Below are positions 51,046 through 60,542 of a stretch of DNA of 64,000 nucleotides, piece after piece. Within the stretch, counting starts at the first letter, position 1; every line of letters starts with the position of its first letter. A program made the position numbers and the translations under genes. Source of the stretch: Brevibacillus brevis. GTDB lineage: Bacteria > Bacillota > Bacilli > Brevibacillales > Brevibacillaceae. Below the pieces are notes generated by a model. The model saw nothing but the letters and a program-made list of their open reading frames with translations, ran no database searches and was not told the DNA's origin. The stretch covers positions 2,574,501 through 2,638,500 of the forward strand of contig NZ_CP041767.1 of assembly GCF_022026395.1 (NCBI RefSeq). Direction: 5' to 3'.

Positions 51046-52018
51046 GCAAGTCATCCTTCAAGCATTCCGTGATCAGCCAGGCAGTTTCATCTCTGGTGAA
51101 GAATTGAGCCAAACATGCGGTTGCTCCAGGACGGCGGTTTGGAAACATATCGAAGAGCTGCGCCGGGATGGTTACGAGGTAGAGGCGGTGCGAAAATCGG
51201 GGTATCGCCTGTTGGTTGCCCCTGATCGCTTGTCAGCAGCAGAAATCATGGCTGGATTGGAAACGAACCGGATTGGTCAAAATGTCATCGCTTACGATGA
51301 GGTGGTATCTACACAGCCACTTGCACACGAGGCTGCGGCAAAAGGGGCAGTAGAAGGTACGATTGTACTGGCAGAGCTGCAAACAGGTGGGAAAGGCAGA
51401 CTCGGTCGCCCCTGGCATTCTCCGAAAGGAACGGGGATCTGGATGAGTTTGATCATTCGACCTGCGATTCCGCTACCAAAGACACCTCAGATGACGTTGC
51501 TAACGGCGGTTGCTGTAGCGAGAACGATCCGGGAAGAGACTGGGCTCCCTGTCAAAATCAAATGGCCGAATGATATTTTTATTGGTGACAAAAAAGTATG
51601 CGGGATTTTGACAGAACTCAATGCCGAATCTGATCGGGTCAATTATTTAGTGATCGGAATCGGGCTCAATGCCAACAGTATCGAGGCGGATTTTCCATCT
51701 GACTTGGCACAGATTGCCACTTCACTTCGAATTGAATCTGGCGAGCCACTGAAGCGCGTTTCGTTTATTCAACGGCTCTGCCGAATTTTTGAAGAAGAGT
51801 ACGACCACTATTTGCAGGCTGGCTTCGAGCGTGTCAAACAAGAGTGGGAGAATCATTCGTACACCATTGGCAAATGGGTGACCCTCCAGACGATTTCACA
51901 ACAGCTGGAAGGTCGTGCCGTTGGCTTGGATGAAGAAGGGGTACTCAAAGTCGAGGATCAGACTGGACAGATTCACAAAGTTTATTCGGCTGATGTCAAT
52001 TATCGTGCAAATGATTAA
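51035..52018 (+). CDS. birA: bifunctional biotin ligase / biotin operon repressor
   Basis: Attaches biotin to carboxylases and represses biotin genes when biotinyl-AMP accumulates. The 327-residue protein has an N-terminal winged helix (about residues 1-65: CGCSRTAVWKHIEELRRDGY). The ligase domain has GGKGRLGRPWHSPKGTG, KWPNDIFIGDKKVCGIL and a C-terminal SH3-like part. ATG 51035 follows AGAGGT inside the end of cca. It is the last gene of the ypjD-birA run. Confidence 0.96.
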   Translation: MNIKQVILQAFRDQPGSFISGEELSQTCGCSRTAVWKHIEELRRDGYEVEAVRKSGYRLLVAPDRLSAAEIMAGLETNRIGQNVIAYDEVVSTQPLAHEAAAKGAVEGTIVLAELQTGGKGRLGRPWHSPKGTGIWMSLIIRPAIPLPKTPQMTLLTAVAVARTIREETGLPVKIKWPNDIFIGDKKVCGILTELNAESDRVNYLVIGIGLNANSIEADFPSDLAQIATSLRIESGEPLKRVSFIQRLCRIFEEEYDHYLQAGFERVKQEWENHSYTIGKWVTLQTISQQLEGRAVGLDEEGVLKVEDQTGQIHKVYSADVNYRAND

Positions 52019-52277
52019 ATCATTTGCTATACTCCAATTTGGAGGCTGTATCACCTGGTGAACGGTACTCCCGGAGTATTTTTGTATCTATCGTGTAATC
52101 TTAAATCAATACGTGTAAGGACAAAAATCTGCTCAGAGCCTGTGTGGACCGAGACAGAAGGAATCCGCTAACGCAAAATGTCTTTTTGACATGGACAACC
52201 TTCTCCCGATTGACGCGAGAAGGTTTTTTTATTCCTCACACGATCCACGGGCTTGATGCGAAGAGGAGCAATGAAAA
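52019..52277 (+). promoter_or_regulatory. structured leader region upstream of panBCD
   Basis: There is no gene here. ATACTCC near 52027 can pair with GGAGTAT near 52073, followed by five T residues, probably the birA terminator. Further on a strong intrinsic terminator AACCTTCTC / GAGAAGGTT (52197-52225, then T7) stands before panB. AGAAGG near 52157 can pair with CCTTCT of its 5' arm, giving a possible antiterminator. This is the layout of an attenuator. A T-box is unlikely because its conserved core is missing; the pan RNA motif reported upstream of pantothenate genes is a candidate. Confidence 0.5.
52197..52231 (+). terminator. terminator in the panB leader
   Basis: A 9-bp stem AACCTTCTC/GAGAAGGTT with an 11-base loop, followed by seven T residues, 47 bases before panB. 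Confidence 0.85.
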
Positions 52278-53141
52278 ATGGCACAAAACGACAGACCTAT
52301 AACGACTTCGAGTATCCGCAAGAAAAAAGAAATGCGAACCCCGATTACCATGGTGACCGCTTATGACTATCCGTCAGCGAAATTAGTGGATGAAGCTGGC
52401 GTTGATATGATTCTGGTTGGTGATTCGTTGGGAATGGTCGTACTCGGTTATGACTCCACCATCCCTGTTACGATGGAGGACATGCTACACCATACGAAAG
52501 CAGTAACGAGAGGGGCCAAGCGTGCATTTGTCGTGGCAGATTTGCCTTTCCTCAGCTATCACGGAACAGTTGAGGAAGCGGTGAAAAACGCGGGCAGACT
52601 AATGCAAGAAGGGCTGGCCAAGGCCGTCAAAATGGAAGGGGGCAGCGAACTCGCCCCAATCATTACACGCTGTGTACAAGCAGGCATCCCTGTCGTTGGA
52701 CATATTGGACTTACTCCGCAATCGGTACATCAATTAGGCGGTTACAAAGTACAAGGAAGAGATCTGGAGGCAGCCAAAAAATTGCTGGACGAAGCCCTTG
52801 CGATTCAAGAAGCAGGTGCATTCGCCATTGTGCTGGAATGTGTTCCGGAAGAGGTCGCTGGCATGATTGCAGACAAGCTGGACATCGCTGTGATTGGAAT
52901 CGGAGCGGGTGCGACTTGTGATGGGCAAGTGCTGGTGTTCCATGATATGGTCGGCTACGCATCGGATATCACACCGAAATTCGTGAAGCGCTATGCAAAC
53001 ATTGGCGAAACAATCCGTGAAGCTGTGGAGACTTATAACAAAGAAGTGGAAGCAAGAAGCTTCCCAGCGCAAGAGCATGTCTTCCATGCCTCCGAAGAAA
53101 CCATCAAGGCACTGTACGGGGAAGGAGTGAAGGAGTCATGA
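52278..53141 (+). CDS. panB: 3-methyl-2-oxobutanoate hydroxymethyltransferase
   Basis: Makes ketopantoate from 2-oxoisovalerate and methylene-tetrahydrofolate, the first step of pantothenate and CoA synthesis. The 287-residue barrel has PITMVTAYDYPSAKLVDEAG, LVGDSLGMVVLGYDST, KMEGG, and GHIGLTPQSVHQLGGYKVQG. GAGGAGC precedes the ATG. It overlaps panC by four bases, and panBCD form one unit. Confidence 0.98.
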   Translation: MAQNDRPITTSSIRKKKEMRTPITMVTAYDYPSAKLVDEAGVDMILVGDSLGMVVLGYDSTIPVTMEDMLHHTKAVTRGAKRAFVVADLPFLSYHGTVEEAVKNAGRLMQEGLAKAVKMEGGSELAPIITRCVQAGIPVVGHIGLTPQSVHQLGGYKVQGRDLEAAKKLLDEALAIQEAGAFAIVLECVPEEVAGMIADKLDIAVIGIGAGATCDGQVLVFHDMVGYASDITPKFVKRYANIGETIREAVETYNKEVEARSFPAQEHVFHASEETIKALYGEGVKES

Positions 53142-54004
53142 TGCAAACCATGATGCAGCAAGTCTCCACGATTGCAGAGATGCGTGTTCATATAAAAGAA
53201 GCGCGTCGGCAAGGAAAAACGATCGGAATGGTACCAACCATGGGCTTTTTGCATGAAGGACATCTCAGCTTGGTGAAAGCTGCCCGTGAAGTATGTGATT
53301 TGGTTGTGATGAGCATTTTCGTAAACCCGCTGCAATTCGGACCGAATGAAGACTTTGAACGTTATCCACGCGATATCGAAAGGGATAGCAAAATGGCGGA
53401 AGAAGCGGGAGTGGACTTTCTTTTTACCCCGGAAGTCAGCGAGATGTATCCGACGCCGATGTTGACCAATATTTCAGTAGCAAATGTGACGACACCATTG
53501 TGTGGAGCTTCTCGTCCAGGTCATTTTGATGGCGTATCGACCGTCGTCAATAAATTGTTTCAAATTGTCCAGCCCGATCTCGCCTTTTTTGGACAAAAGG
53601 ATGCCCAGCAGGTAGCCGTTGTAACGCAAATGGTCCACGATTTATCGATGCCAGTACAAATCGTTCCATGCCCGATAGTACGGGAAGCGGATGGGCTTGC
53701 CATGAGCTCTCGGAACGTGTACTTGTCAGCAGATGAGCGAGCACAAGCACTCGTCCTATCACAGAGCCTGAGGCAAGCAGAAGAATGGCTAAGTGAGGGT
53801 GTGGCTCTTTCTACAATCAAGGATCGTATCACGCAAATGATTTCCGAGAAGCCGTTGGCTGATATTGATTATGTGGAAATTTTAAGCTATCCAGCGCTTA
53901 CACCATTGGAGCAGGAAACGGCAGGTCAGACCATCATCATCGCGCTGGCTGTTCGTTTGGGTAAAACACGTCTGATCGACAATACGATTACATCAATCAA
54001 GTAG
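53138..54004 (+). CDS. panC: pantothenate synthetase
   Basis: ATP-dependent ligation of pantoate and beta-alanine. The 288-residue protein has the cytidylyltransferase-like motif [15 protein letters not shown], the [19 protein letters not shown] segment, LFGQKDAQQ-type region (FFGQKDAQQ), and the SSRNVYL loop. The ATG overlaps the panB stop; internal ATG codons at 53141 and 53150 are alternatives with little effect. It is followed by panD, which supplies beta-alanine. Confidence 0.98.
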   Translation: MMQTMMQQVSTIAEMRVHIKEARRQGKTIGMVPTMGFLHEGHLSLVKAAREVCDLVVMSIFVNPLQFGPNEDFERYPRDIERDSKMAEEAGVDFLFTPEVSEMYPTPMLTNISVANVTTPLCGASRPGHFDGVSTVVNKLFQIVQPDLAFFGQKDAQQVAVVTQMVHDLSMPVQIVPCPIVREADGLAMSSRNVYLSADERAQALVLSQSLRQAEEWLSEGVALSTIKDRITQMISEKPLADIDYVEILSYPALTPLEQETAGQTIIIALAVRLGKTRLIDNTITSIK

Positions 54005-54024
54005 AGATAAGGGAGGAATTGTTA

Positions 54025-54408
54025 GTGTTCCGCACCATGATGAAAGCAAAAATCCATCGCGCAACGGTAACTGAAGCAAACTTGAACTATGTCGGCAGTA
54101 TTACCATCGACAAAAATTTGTTGGATGCGCTGGATATTTTGCCAAATGAAAAAGTACAAATCGTCAATAACAACAACGGAGCGCGTCTGGAAACATACGT
54201 CATCGAAGGTGCTCCAGGCAGTGGCGTCATTTGCTTGAACGGAGCAGCTGCACGTCTTGTACAAGAGGGCGACATCGTTATTATTATTGCCTATGCGATG
54301 ATGACGGATGAAGAGGCGAGAACCTACAAGCCACGTGTCGCCATCATGGATGAAAAAAATCAGATCAAAGAATTGATTGCAGAAGAAGTACACGCGACGA
54401 TTCTGTAA
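54025..54408 (+). CDS. panD: aspartate 1-decarboxylase proenzyme
   Basis: Pyruvoyl enzyme that makes beta-alanine from aspartate. The 127-residue proenzyme self-cleaves between G24 and S25 (YVGSITID), S25 becoming the pyruvoyl group. It includes [11 protein letters not shown] and [16 protein letters not shown] 54025 is chosen: GGGAGG is eight bases upstream, the protein then begins MFRTMM like B. subtilis MYRTMM, and the cleavage site falls at the standard residue. Confidence 0.97.
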   Translation: MFRTMMKAKIHRATVTEANLNYVGSITIDKNLLDALDILPNEKVQIVNNNNGARLETYVIEGAPGSGVICLNGAAARLVQEGDIVIIIAYAMMTDEEARTYKPRVAIMDEKNQIKELIAEEVHATIL

Positions 54409-54431
54409 GCGATCTGTCGACTCCTGCATAG

Positions 54432-54488
54432 AGCCACCTGCCTTGTGAGACAATGAAAGTACTCATGCCTCATAGGGGGTGGCTTTTC
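54432..54488 (+). terminator. long hairpin after panD overlapping the next gene's ribosome site
   Basis: AGCCACC (54432-54438) pairs with GGTGGCT (54478-54484), followed by TTTTCTT. The 3' arm includes the AGGGGGTGG ribosome site of the following TPR gene, so the structure could both end panBCD and hide that start. Confidence 0.5.
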
Positions 54489-54490
54489 TT

Positions 54491-55945
54491 GTGAAAATCG
54501 AAGACTGGTTTCATACGCTTCGGAACAAAGCGCAGACGATCGAAGAGAAGTGGCAGGGGGCTTCTGAACAAGAACGTCTTCAGCTCGCGGAACAATTGTT
54601 TCAATTGCGCCAAGTAAGTGATACAGTCGTAGACCTGTGGCTGCAATTCGAAGAAAAATTATCGAATGCGATCCGTAACATCAAGGAAATGGAAGGACAG
54701 CTTCCGGCAGAAGAGAAAAAGCCGGATCAGTTGAAGGGTAATGCAGAATCACCAAAGGCAGTAGAAACAGAAAAAACAGCAGAGGGAAAAAAGAAAGAGT
54801 ATTCCCCGGAAGCGGGTCCATACGAGCCGATTTTTCGACGTGGGGAAGGCTTTTATCATCTGCGCATGTTTCAAGACGCAAAAAAGTGCTTTGCAGAACT
54901 AGTTCAAAAATCGCCAGACTGGGAAAGTGGGCGCTTGTACTACGCTTACAGTCTCCTTTTGTGTGAGGAAACAGAATTAGCCTTTCGGGAATTCCGTCTT
55001 CTCGGCAGGACGGCAGGCTCACCTACCGTTGTGGCCATCAGTTTTAATGCCATCGGATGCATACTTGCGGAGGAGGAGCAATGGCTGGAGGCGGCGCAAG
55101 CTTTCAAGACGTCTCTCGAGATCAAGCCAGAACAGGAAGAAGCCAAATACAACCTCGCGCTATGCTATTTAAGAGATGGCGATGCACAGGAAGCTTTGGA
55201 CGAATTGGAACCGTATTTAGAAAAAAACGAGCACGATTGGGAAGCGCAGATGCTATGGCTGCGTGCTGCCAAGTTATTGCATACGATGGACCAGACGGTG
55301 GAATGGAGCCCACCGAAAGGCTTGCAACTGCCGACACGTGATTTGGACAGCGATACTCTTCAGGAAATGGCCTCTTTATACGAAACAGTGGGCAATTACC
55401 ACCGGGCACAGATTTGCTATCACTTTTTGACGGAGCGTTCCCCAAAAGAAGGCTGGACGTGGCATGGCTTGGCCTGGAATACATGGCTCATTGCGGGTAC
55501 GAAAAGGGCATTGACGCTCGTTAAAAAAGCGATTAGTCTCGCACCCGAAAATGATGACTTTCTTTTTAGTTATGGCTGGATGTTGTTGTTTGACGGAAGG
55601 GTAGACGAAGCGATCAAAGCGTTTCGGATCATACTGGAGAAAAACCGAGACAATCGCCTCGGACAATCCGGGATGATTTCCGCATACGAAAAGCTGGGGG
55701 ATACACAAGAAGCAAAACGGTTGGCAAAGTATTTCCTGGAAGACGCTGAGCCATATGTACGTTCGTTAGGGTATTTTCATCTGGGAAGAATCGCGGTTGT
55801 GGAAGAAAATTGGCGCCTAGCTGAACAATATTTTCAACGGGCATTGCCATTCGCAGAACAGTTATGGGAAATCCCCATCTATCTGCAATTGTGTGCAAGC
55901 AAGCTCGGTCAAACAGAAATGCAAACCGAGCTCGTACAGCCTTAA
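54491..55945 (+). CDS. tetratricopeptide-repeat protein
   Basis: A 484-residue soluble protein. Residues 1-65 are helical and charged (probable coiled coil). Residues 65-105 form a Lys/Glu/Pro/Thr-rich linker. The rest is a TPR array with at least six units, including EQWLEAAQAFKTSLEIKPEQ and AKYNLALCYLRDGDAQEAL. GTG 54491 is preferred, nine bases after AGGGGGTGG. No signal or membrane segment is seen. It lies between panD and dinG, a place with no TPR gene in B. subtilis as I recall. The role is unknown, perhaps a scaffold. Confidence 0.8.
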   Translation: MKIEDWFHTLRNKAQTIEEKWQGASEQERLQLAEQLFQLRQVSDTVVDLWLQFEEKLSNAIRNIKEMEGQLPAEEKKPDQLKGNAESPKAVETEKTAEGKKKEYSPEAGPYEPIFRRGEGFYHLRMFQDAKKCFAELVQKSPDWESGRLYYAYSLLLCEETELAFREFRLLGRTAGSPTVVAISFNAIGCILAEEEQWLEAAQAFKTSLEIKPEQEEAKYNLALCYLRDGDAQEALDELEPYLEKNEHDWEAQMLWLRAAKLLHTMDQTVEWSPPKGLQLPTRDLDSDTLQEMASLYETVGNYHRAQICYHFLTERSPKEGWTWHGLAWNTWLIAGTKRALTLVKKAISLAPENDDFLFSYGWMLLFDGRVDEAIKAFRIILEKNRDNRLGQSGMISAYEKLGDTQEAKRLAKYFLEDAEPYVRSLGYFHLGRIAVVEENWRLAEQYFQRALPFAEQLWEIPIYLQLCASKLGQTEMQTELVQP

Positions 55946-56036
55946 ATGTACAGGAGAGCAGGAATATTTCCCATCGTTGCCGAATGTGAATGGGTGCGGA
56001 TTGAATGTTTCCGCCCAGGTTACGAGGTGACAACGT

Positions 56037-58940
56037 TTGAATCGATTACTAGTTGTAGATTTTGAGACGACGGGAAGCCATCCACGCCAAGGCGATAGCA
56101 TCATTCAGATTGGTGCTGTCGCAATCGATGACGGGCAGATTACCGAGAGTTTTTCCACCCTGATTCATCCAGGCCAGGATATTCCACCGTTTATTACTCA
56201 ATTAACAGGGATTACCAATGAAATGGTTGCAGATGCTCCTTCCTTGGAAGAAGTGTTTCCAGATTTCTTACGTTTATTGGACGGACGAGCATTTGTAGCA
56301 CATAATGCAAGCTTTGATCTCCAATTTTTACAAGAAGCCCTGCTGAGCCAGGGCTATTATGCGTTTGACGGCTACGTGCTCGATACAGTGGAGCTATCCC
56401 GTGTTCTTTTGCCAATGCAAAATAGCTACAGACTCGGAGAACTGGCGTCTGAGCTGGAAATCGAGCACGATAATCCCCATCAAGCAGATAGTGATGCACT
56501 CGCAACGGCGCAGCTGTTTCTCCACTTGCTGGATATTTTAAAGAGACTGCCACTCGTGACGATCCAGCGCCTGCAGATGCTCGTTTCTTCGTTTCGCTCG
56601 GATATCGAGGTTCTTTTACGTCAGATCGAGATGGAAAAGCTCATAGAACTGCCAGAGCTGGATGGAACCACAACCGAAACGGATTCCTCAGACATGTGGG
56701 ATATTTATCGCCAGTTGGCTCTACGGAAGCGCGAAGAAAAATTAACAGCGTCTCTAAAGCGTCCTCATGTCGATGCGACAGTGACTAAAGCGTTTGCCGA
56801 CCAGCTCGAGGAGGTTTTGGGCGAAAACGGGTACATGCAGGCAAAAATGTCGGGATATCAACGTCGGGATGCTCAGGAAGCAATGATGCATGCCGTTTAT
56901 GAGGCAATGGAGAATGGCGCCCATTTATTGGTAGAGGCAGGGACAGGTACGGGAAAATCATTAGCCTATCTCTTGCCGGGGATCATTTGGGCTCATTACA
57001 ATCAGCAACAGCTGGTGGTCAGTACCAATACCATTCAATTGCAGGAACAGCTATTCCATAAGGAAATCGCTACCTTGCAGGAGTCGTTGCCGTTTTCGTT
57101 TACGGCTTCGACGCTAAAAGGCAGAGGAAACTACTTATGCTTGCGTAAATTTGAACAAGCCGTAGACGAACCTGTAGAAGGAAGCAGCCAAGAAATGCGC
57201 TTGGTCAAAGGACAGATGCTGACGTGGCTCACGCAAACCGTTACCGGTGACGTGGAAGAGCTAAGCATGCCTCCAAGTGGTCAACTGCTGTGGCAACAGG
57301 TAAAAAGTGATACGAGCTCTTGTTTGAATCGGGCTTGCCCGTGGTTTAGTCGCTGCTACTATTTCCAGGCGAAGGAACGGGCTCGCGATGTCGATGTCCT
57401 CATCGTCAATCACGCCCTATTCATCAGCGACTTGCAAGCGGAAAACAGAATCCTCCCTTCGTATGAAGTTGCTATCGTCGATGAGGCCCATCATTTGGAG
57501 GATGCAGCGACACAGCATTTAGGCAAGCAGTTTTCAACCACGCAGCTTCTTTTCTTGTTAGATCGTGCATCGGTTGAGGAGGGTGGGGCTATAGCCCGCT
57601 TCGCAGAAGAGCTGCAAAGCTGGATGCCAGCGGTACAAGAAGATGTCGCTGCCAAGCTTTTGGAGCTAAGAAAACAGTCCGCTGCCTTGCGAGAGAAAGC
57701 GCAGCAATGGACACAGCTCTTGTATGCATGGGCATCAGATCGTGCGGAGGAGACGACGGACGCTGGTCGTGAGACAGTACGATATCGGATCGAATCGTTT
57801 GTAGGTAAACACGAGAAGATACGCAAAGTAACCAAAAAGCTGATTGAAGGGATGACCGCATATGCAGCGGGCATCGAACAGCTTTTGCGAACGACTCCGC
57901 AAGAGGAAAAGCCTCCTTTTGCCGTACGCAGTCTACTGACAGATTTATTCGGTCTCATCAAAGACTGGCAGAACGCCGTGGAGCTGCTTCACTTCTTTTT
58001 ACTTGAGCAGGATGCCGAGTATGTGTATTGGATGGAAGTAGAGTCCCGTACAGCTCGCAAGCAGGTTCATTTGTCAGCGGCACTCTTGAAGGTTGCCGAC
58101 TCACTGGCAGAACCGCTTTTCGCACAAAAGCGGAGTCTGATTTTGACATCAGCCACTCTGACGGTCAAGAACAGCTTCTCCTACATCAAAAGCCAGTTTG
58201 GTCTCGACCAGCTTCCCGAGGAACGAGTGCGTACCTTGTCACTGCCATCGCCGTTTCATTATGAAGAGCAGGGGCTGCTGTTGATTCCATCTGATTTCCC
58301 TGCACCAGGCAAAGAGAGTGACCACACGTACTTGGAGGCGGTCATTCAAGGGTGTGTGGACGTCGTACTGGCTTCGAAAGGAAGGACGCTGATCCTGTTT
58401 ACCTCCCATTCGATGCTTCGACTTGTTTACCAAGCGATGAAAGAACGACTGGGAGAGGCTCCAGAACCGTATACGTTATTCGGTCACGGGATTGATAGCA
58501 ACAATCGGAGCAAGCTGGTGCGACTGTTCCGAAGCATGGAGAGAAGTGTGCTGCTTGGAACTAGCAGCTTCTGGGAAGGTGTCGATATCCAGGGAGAATG
58601 GCTGAGCAGTTTAGTTATTGTTCGCCTTCCGTTTGCTCCGCCGAATCATCCTGTCTATCAAGGAAGGGCAGAGCTTTTGAAGGCAGAAGGAAAAAACGCC
58701 TTTATGTCGTTGTCTCTTCCACAAGCCGTTCTACAATTTAAGCAAGGGGTGGGGCGATTAATTCGCCATCACTTGGATAGAGGGGTCGTGATCGTTTTCG
58801 ACACGCGTGTGGTTGAGTCGAGATATGGACGCTCATTCCTTCAATCTTTGCCGCCATTTCAAATCGAAAGCGGTCCATGGCCAACTCTGCGAGAGCGCAT
58901 AGAGCCATTCCTTAGTATGCAATCCCTGTCAGATTCATAA
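56037..58940 (+). CDS. dinG: DinG-family helicase with N-terminal 3'-5' exonuclease domain
   Basis: A 967-residue fusion. Residues 1-170 are a DnaQ-like exonuclease (D8, E10 in DFETTG; AHNASFDLQFL; HQADSDALAT). The rest is an XPD/DinG superfamily 2 helicase with Walker A GTGTGKS (residues 302-308), DEAH (482-485) and C-terminal motifs GTSSFWEGVDIQGE and QGVGRLIRH. Four cysteines at 368, 429, 434 and 440 have the Cx4Cx5C end spacing of the E. coli DinG iron-sulfur cluster. TTG 56037 is the start, with AGGTGAC upstream. Probably acts in DNA repair or R-loop removal. Confidence 0.95.
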   Translation: MNRLLVVDFETTGSHPRQGDSIIQIGAVAIDDGQITESFSTLIHPGQDIPPFITQLTGITNEMVADAPSLEEVFPDFLRLLDGRAFVAHNASFDLQFLQEALLSQGYYAFDGYVLDTVELSRVLLPMQNSYRLGELASELEIEHDNPHQADSDALATAQLFLHLLDILKRLPLVTIQRLQMLVSSFRSDIEVLLRQIEMEKLIELPELDGTTTETDSSDMWDIYRQLALRKREEKLTASLKRPHVDATVTKAFADQLEEVLGENGYMQAKMSGYQRRDAQEAMMHAVYEAMENGAHLLVEAGTGTGKSLAYLLPGIIWAHYNQQQLVVSTNTIQLQEQLFHKEIATLQESLPFSFTASTLKGRGNYLCLRKFEQAVDEPVEGSSQEMRLVKGQMLTWLTQTVTGDVEELSMPPSGQLLWQQVKSDTSSCLNRACPWFSRCYYFQAKERARDVDVLIVNHALFISDLQAENRILPSYEVAIVDEAHHLEDAATQHLGKQFSTTQLLFLLDRASVEEGGAIARFAEELQSWMPAVQEDVAAKLLELRKQSAALREKAQQWTQLLYAWASDRAEETTDAGRETVRYRIESFVGKHEKIRKVTKKLIEGMTAYAAGIEQLLRTTPQEEKPPFAVRSLLTDLFGLIKDWQNAVELLHFFLLEQDAEYVYWMEVESRTARKQVHLSAALLKVADSLAEPLFAQKRSLILTSATLTVKNSFSYIKSQFGLDQLPEERVRTLSLPSPFHYEEQGLLLIPSDFPAPGKESDHTYLEAVIQGCVDVVLASKGRTLILFTSHSMLRLVYQAMKERLGEAPEPYTLFGHGIDSNNRSKLVRLFRSMERSVLLGTSSFWEGVDIQGEWLSSLVIVRLPFAPPNHPVYQGRAELLKAEGKNAFMSLSLPQAVLQFKQGVGRLIRHHLDRGVVIVFDTRVVESRYGRSFLQSLPPFQIESGPWPTLRERIEPFLSMQSLSDS

Positions 58941-58981
58941 AATGAAGCAATAGTCTCATAGGGATTAAGGTGATAAAATAA

Positions 58982-59887
58982 ATGTTATGGAAAAAAGAGT
59001 GGCGTTGGTGGATAGTAGTTCTGAGTGTGTTTTTCCTTTGCGCATGCTCGATTGATAGCCATTTGTATTTGCAAGAAGCAGCAGTGAAGATAGATGACCC
59101 GTTTGAAACCGAGACAGAACAGGAATTTTCGGGTCTCATAATCACCTACTTCGCACTTCCACAAGGTGAGAGTACGCTTTTGAGAATGCCAGGCGGTAAA
59201 ACGATGCTGATTGATACGGGTACGTCAGAAGATTGGCCCGTTCTTTCAGCGCGCTTGGCAGAGCTCAAGATTACACGGCTCGATTATGTGGTGTTAACGA
59301 ACGACCAGCCGGAACATATGGGAGGCTACGCTTCATTGAGCCAACAAGTGCTCATCGATGCTGTCATTTTGCCAAAGCTGATCGCACCATCCATTCGGCA
59401 TGTCGTGCTGCTTCGCTCCAACCAAAAGCAGATGGAAGCAGAGCAAGGACAAGTACTCACTCTTGACCAAGAAATCTCCATGGAAGTATTGCTTCCGGAT
59501 GAACCGTTATTTTTATCGCCTCAGAACAATTCTCTTGTTTTTCGATTGACGCACGGTCAACTGCGATTTTTGTTTATGAGTGCCGTGAATGAAAAAGCAG
59601 AGGAGCGACTGTTGGAACGGCAAAATGACAAACTGAAGGCGGAAGTGCTAAAGGTAGCCGGTCAGGGAAGCAATCAGGGATCTTCACAACCGTTTCTGAC
59701 GCAGGTCGATCCTCAGGTCGCCATTATTCAGACAGGCCGATCACGGGATCAAATGAAAGACGGTCAGACGGAGGTCATGGAGCGTTTGGGTGAGTCATGG
59801 GCCGAGACATACGTTACCAGCCACGACGGTTCCATTACCATTTTATCGAATGGAAAAGAATATCGGATTTTGAAGCAAAAGAATTAG
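58982..59887 (+). CDS. metallo-beta-lactamase-fold lipoprotein, ComEC C-domain-like, degenerate metal site
   Basis: A 301-residue predicted lipoprotein: a basic, Trp-rich start, a hydrophobic stretch and a lipobox with C22 (LCAC), so the domain lies outside the membrane. The fold resembles the metallo-beta-lactamase domain of ComEC/Rec2: MLIDTGTSEDWPVLSARLAE, then LDYVVLTND and EHMGGY. The usual metal motif HxHxDH is TNDQPEH (residues 106-112), keeping only the last histidine. AAGGTGAT precedes the ATG. Relatives process DNA or act as hydrolases; this one probably cannot bind two metals. Role unknown. Confidence 0.75.
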   Translation: MLWKKEWRWWIVVLSVFFLCACSIDSHLYLQEAAVKIDDPFETETEQEFSGLIITYFALPQGESTLLRMPGGKTMLIDTGTSEDWPVLSARLAELKITRLDYVVLTNDQPEHMGGYASLSQQVLIDAVILPKLIAPSIRHVVLLRSNQKQMEAEQGQVLTLDQEISMEVLLPDEPLFLSPQNNSLVFRLTHGQLRFLFMSAVNEKAEERLLERQNDKLKAEVLKVAGQGSNQGSSQPFLTQVDPQVAIIQTGRSRDQMKDGQTEVMERLGESWAETYVTSHDGSITILSNGKEYRILKQKN

Positions 59888-59902
59888 GGGGGAAGACCGA
59901 AC

Positions 59903-60526
59903 GTGGCAAAACACGAAAAGATTTCAGAAGCGGTCGTCCGTCGTTTGCCGATTTATCTGCGTTACCTCAGTTATTTGCAGCAAGTTGAGGTGACCACCGT
60001 TTCCTCCCAACAGATGGGCAAGAATCTTGATGTGAATCCTGCCCAAATCAGAAAAGATCTTGCAGCTTTTGGTGATTTTGGAAAAAAGGGAATCGGCTAT
60101 GATGTCGATTATCTGGTGGAAAAAATACGTGAAATCCTGAAGCTAACGGATGAAATCCGTGTCGCTTTGGTCGGAGCTGGGCATTTGGGCCATGCCATCA
60201 GTAACTACAACGCTTATTTGAAAGATAACATGCGGATTGCGGCCATCTTTGACAATAATCCAGAGAAGCAGGGCAAAAAAGTCGCAGGTATACCGATTCA
60301 GCCTTTATCAGAGCTGGAAGAGACAATCGTTAAAAAGCAAATCAAGCTGGCGATTATTACGGTACCGGCCCCTGCAGCGCAATCCGTATGTGATCAGTTG
60401 ACTCAAGCGGGTATCAGGGGGATCTTGAATTTTGCCCCTACGACGATTCGCGCAGGAAAGGATGTTCGCATTCACTATGCGGACGTGACGTCCAACCTGC
60501 AAAGCTTGGCCTACTACTTGACATAA
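59903..60526 (+). CDS. rex: redox-sensing transcriptional repressor Rex
   Basis: Binds DNA when the NADH/NAD ratio is low and releases it when NADH binds, controlling fermentation and respiration genes. The 207-residue protein has the N-terminal winged helix (AVVRRLPIYLRYLSYL, VNPAQIRKDLAAFG) and a Rossmann domain with GAGHLG at residues 91-96, ending with the domain-swapped helix. GTG 59903 follows GGGGGG. No Rex operator is obvious in this window, and its targets are not evident here. Confidence 0.97.
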   Translation: MAKHEKISEAVVRRLPIYLRYLSYLQQVEVTTVSSQQMGKNLDVNPAQIRKDLAAFGDFGKKGIGYDVDYLVEKIREILKLTDEIRVALVGAGHLGHAISNYNAYLKDNMRIAAIFDNNPEKQGKKVAGIPIQPLSELEETIVKKQIKLAIITVPAPAAQSVCDQLTQAGIRGILNFAPTTIRAGKDVRIHYADVTSNLQSLAYYLT

Positions 60527-60542
60527 GAATGGAGTGTATACT

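Noticed and set aside
52019-52277. T-box leader upstream of panB
   Set aside because: The conserved T-box sequence is absent (only a partial TGTGGACCG), and panB is not a usual T-box target.
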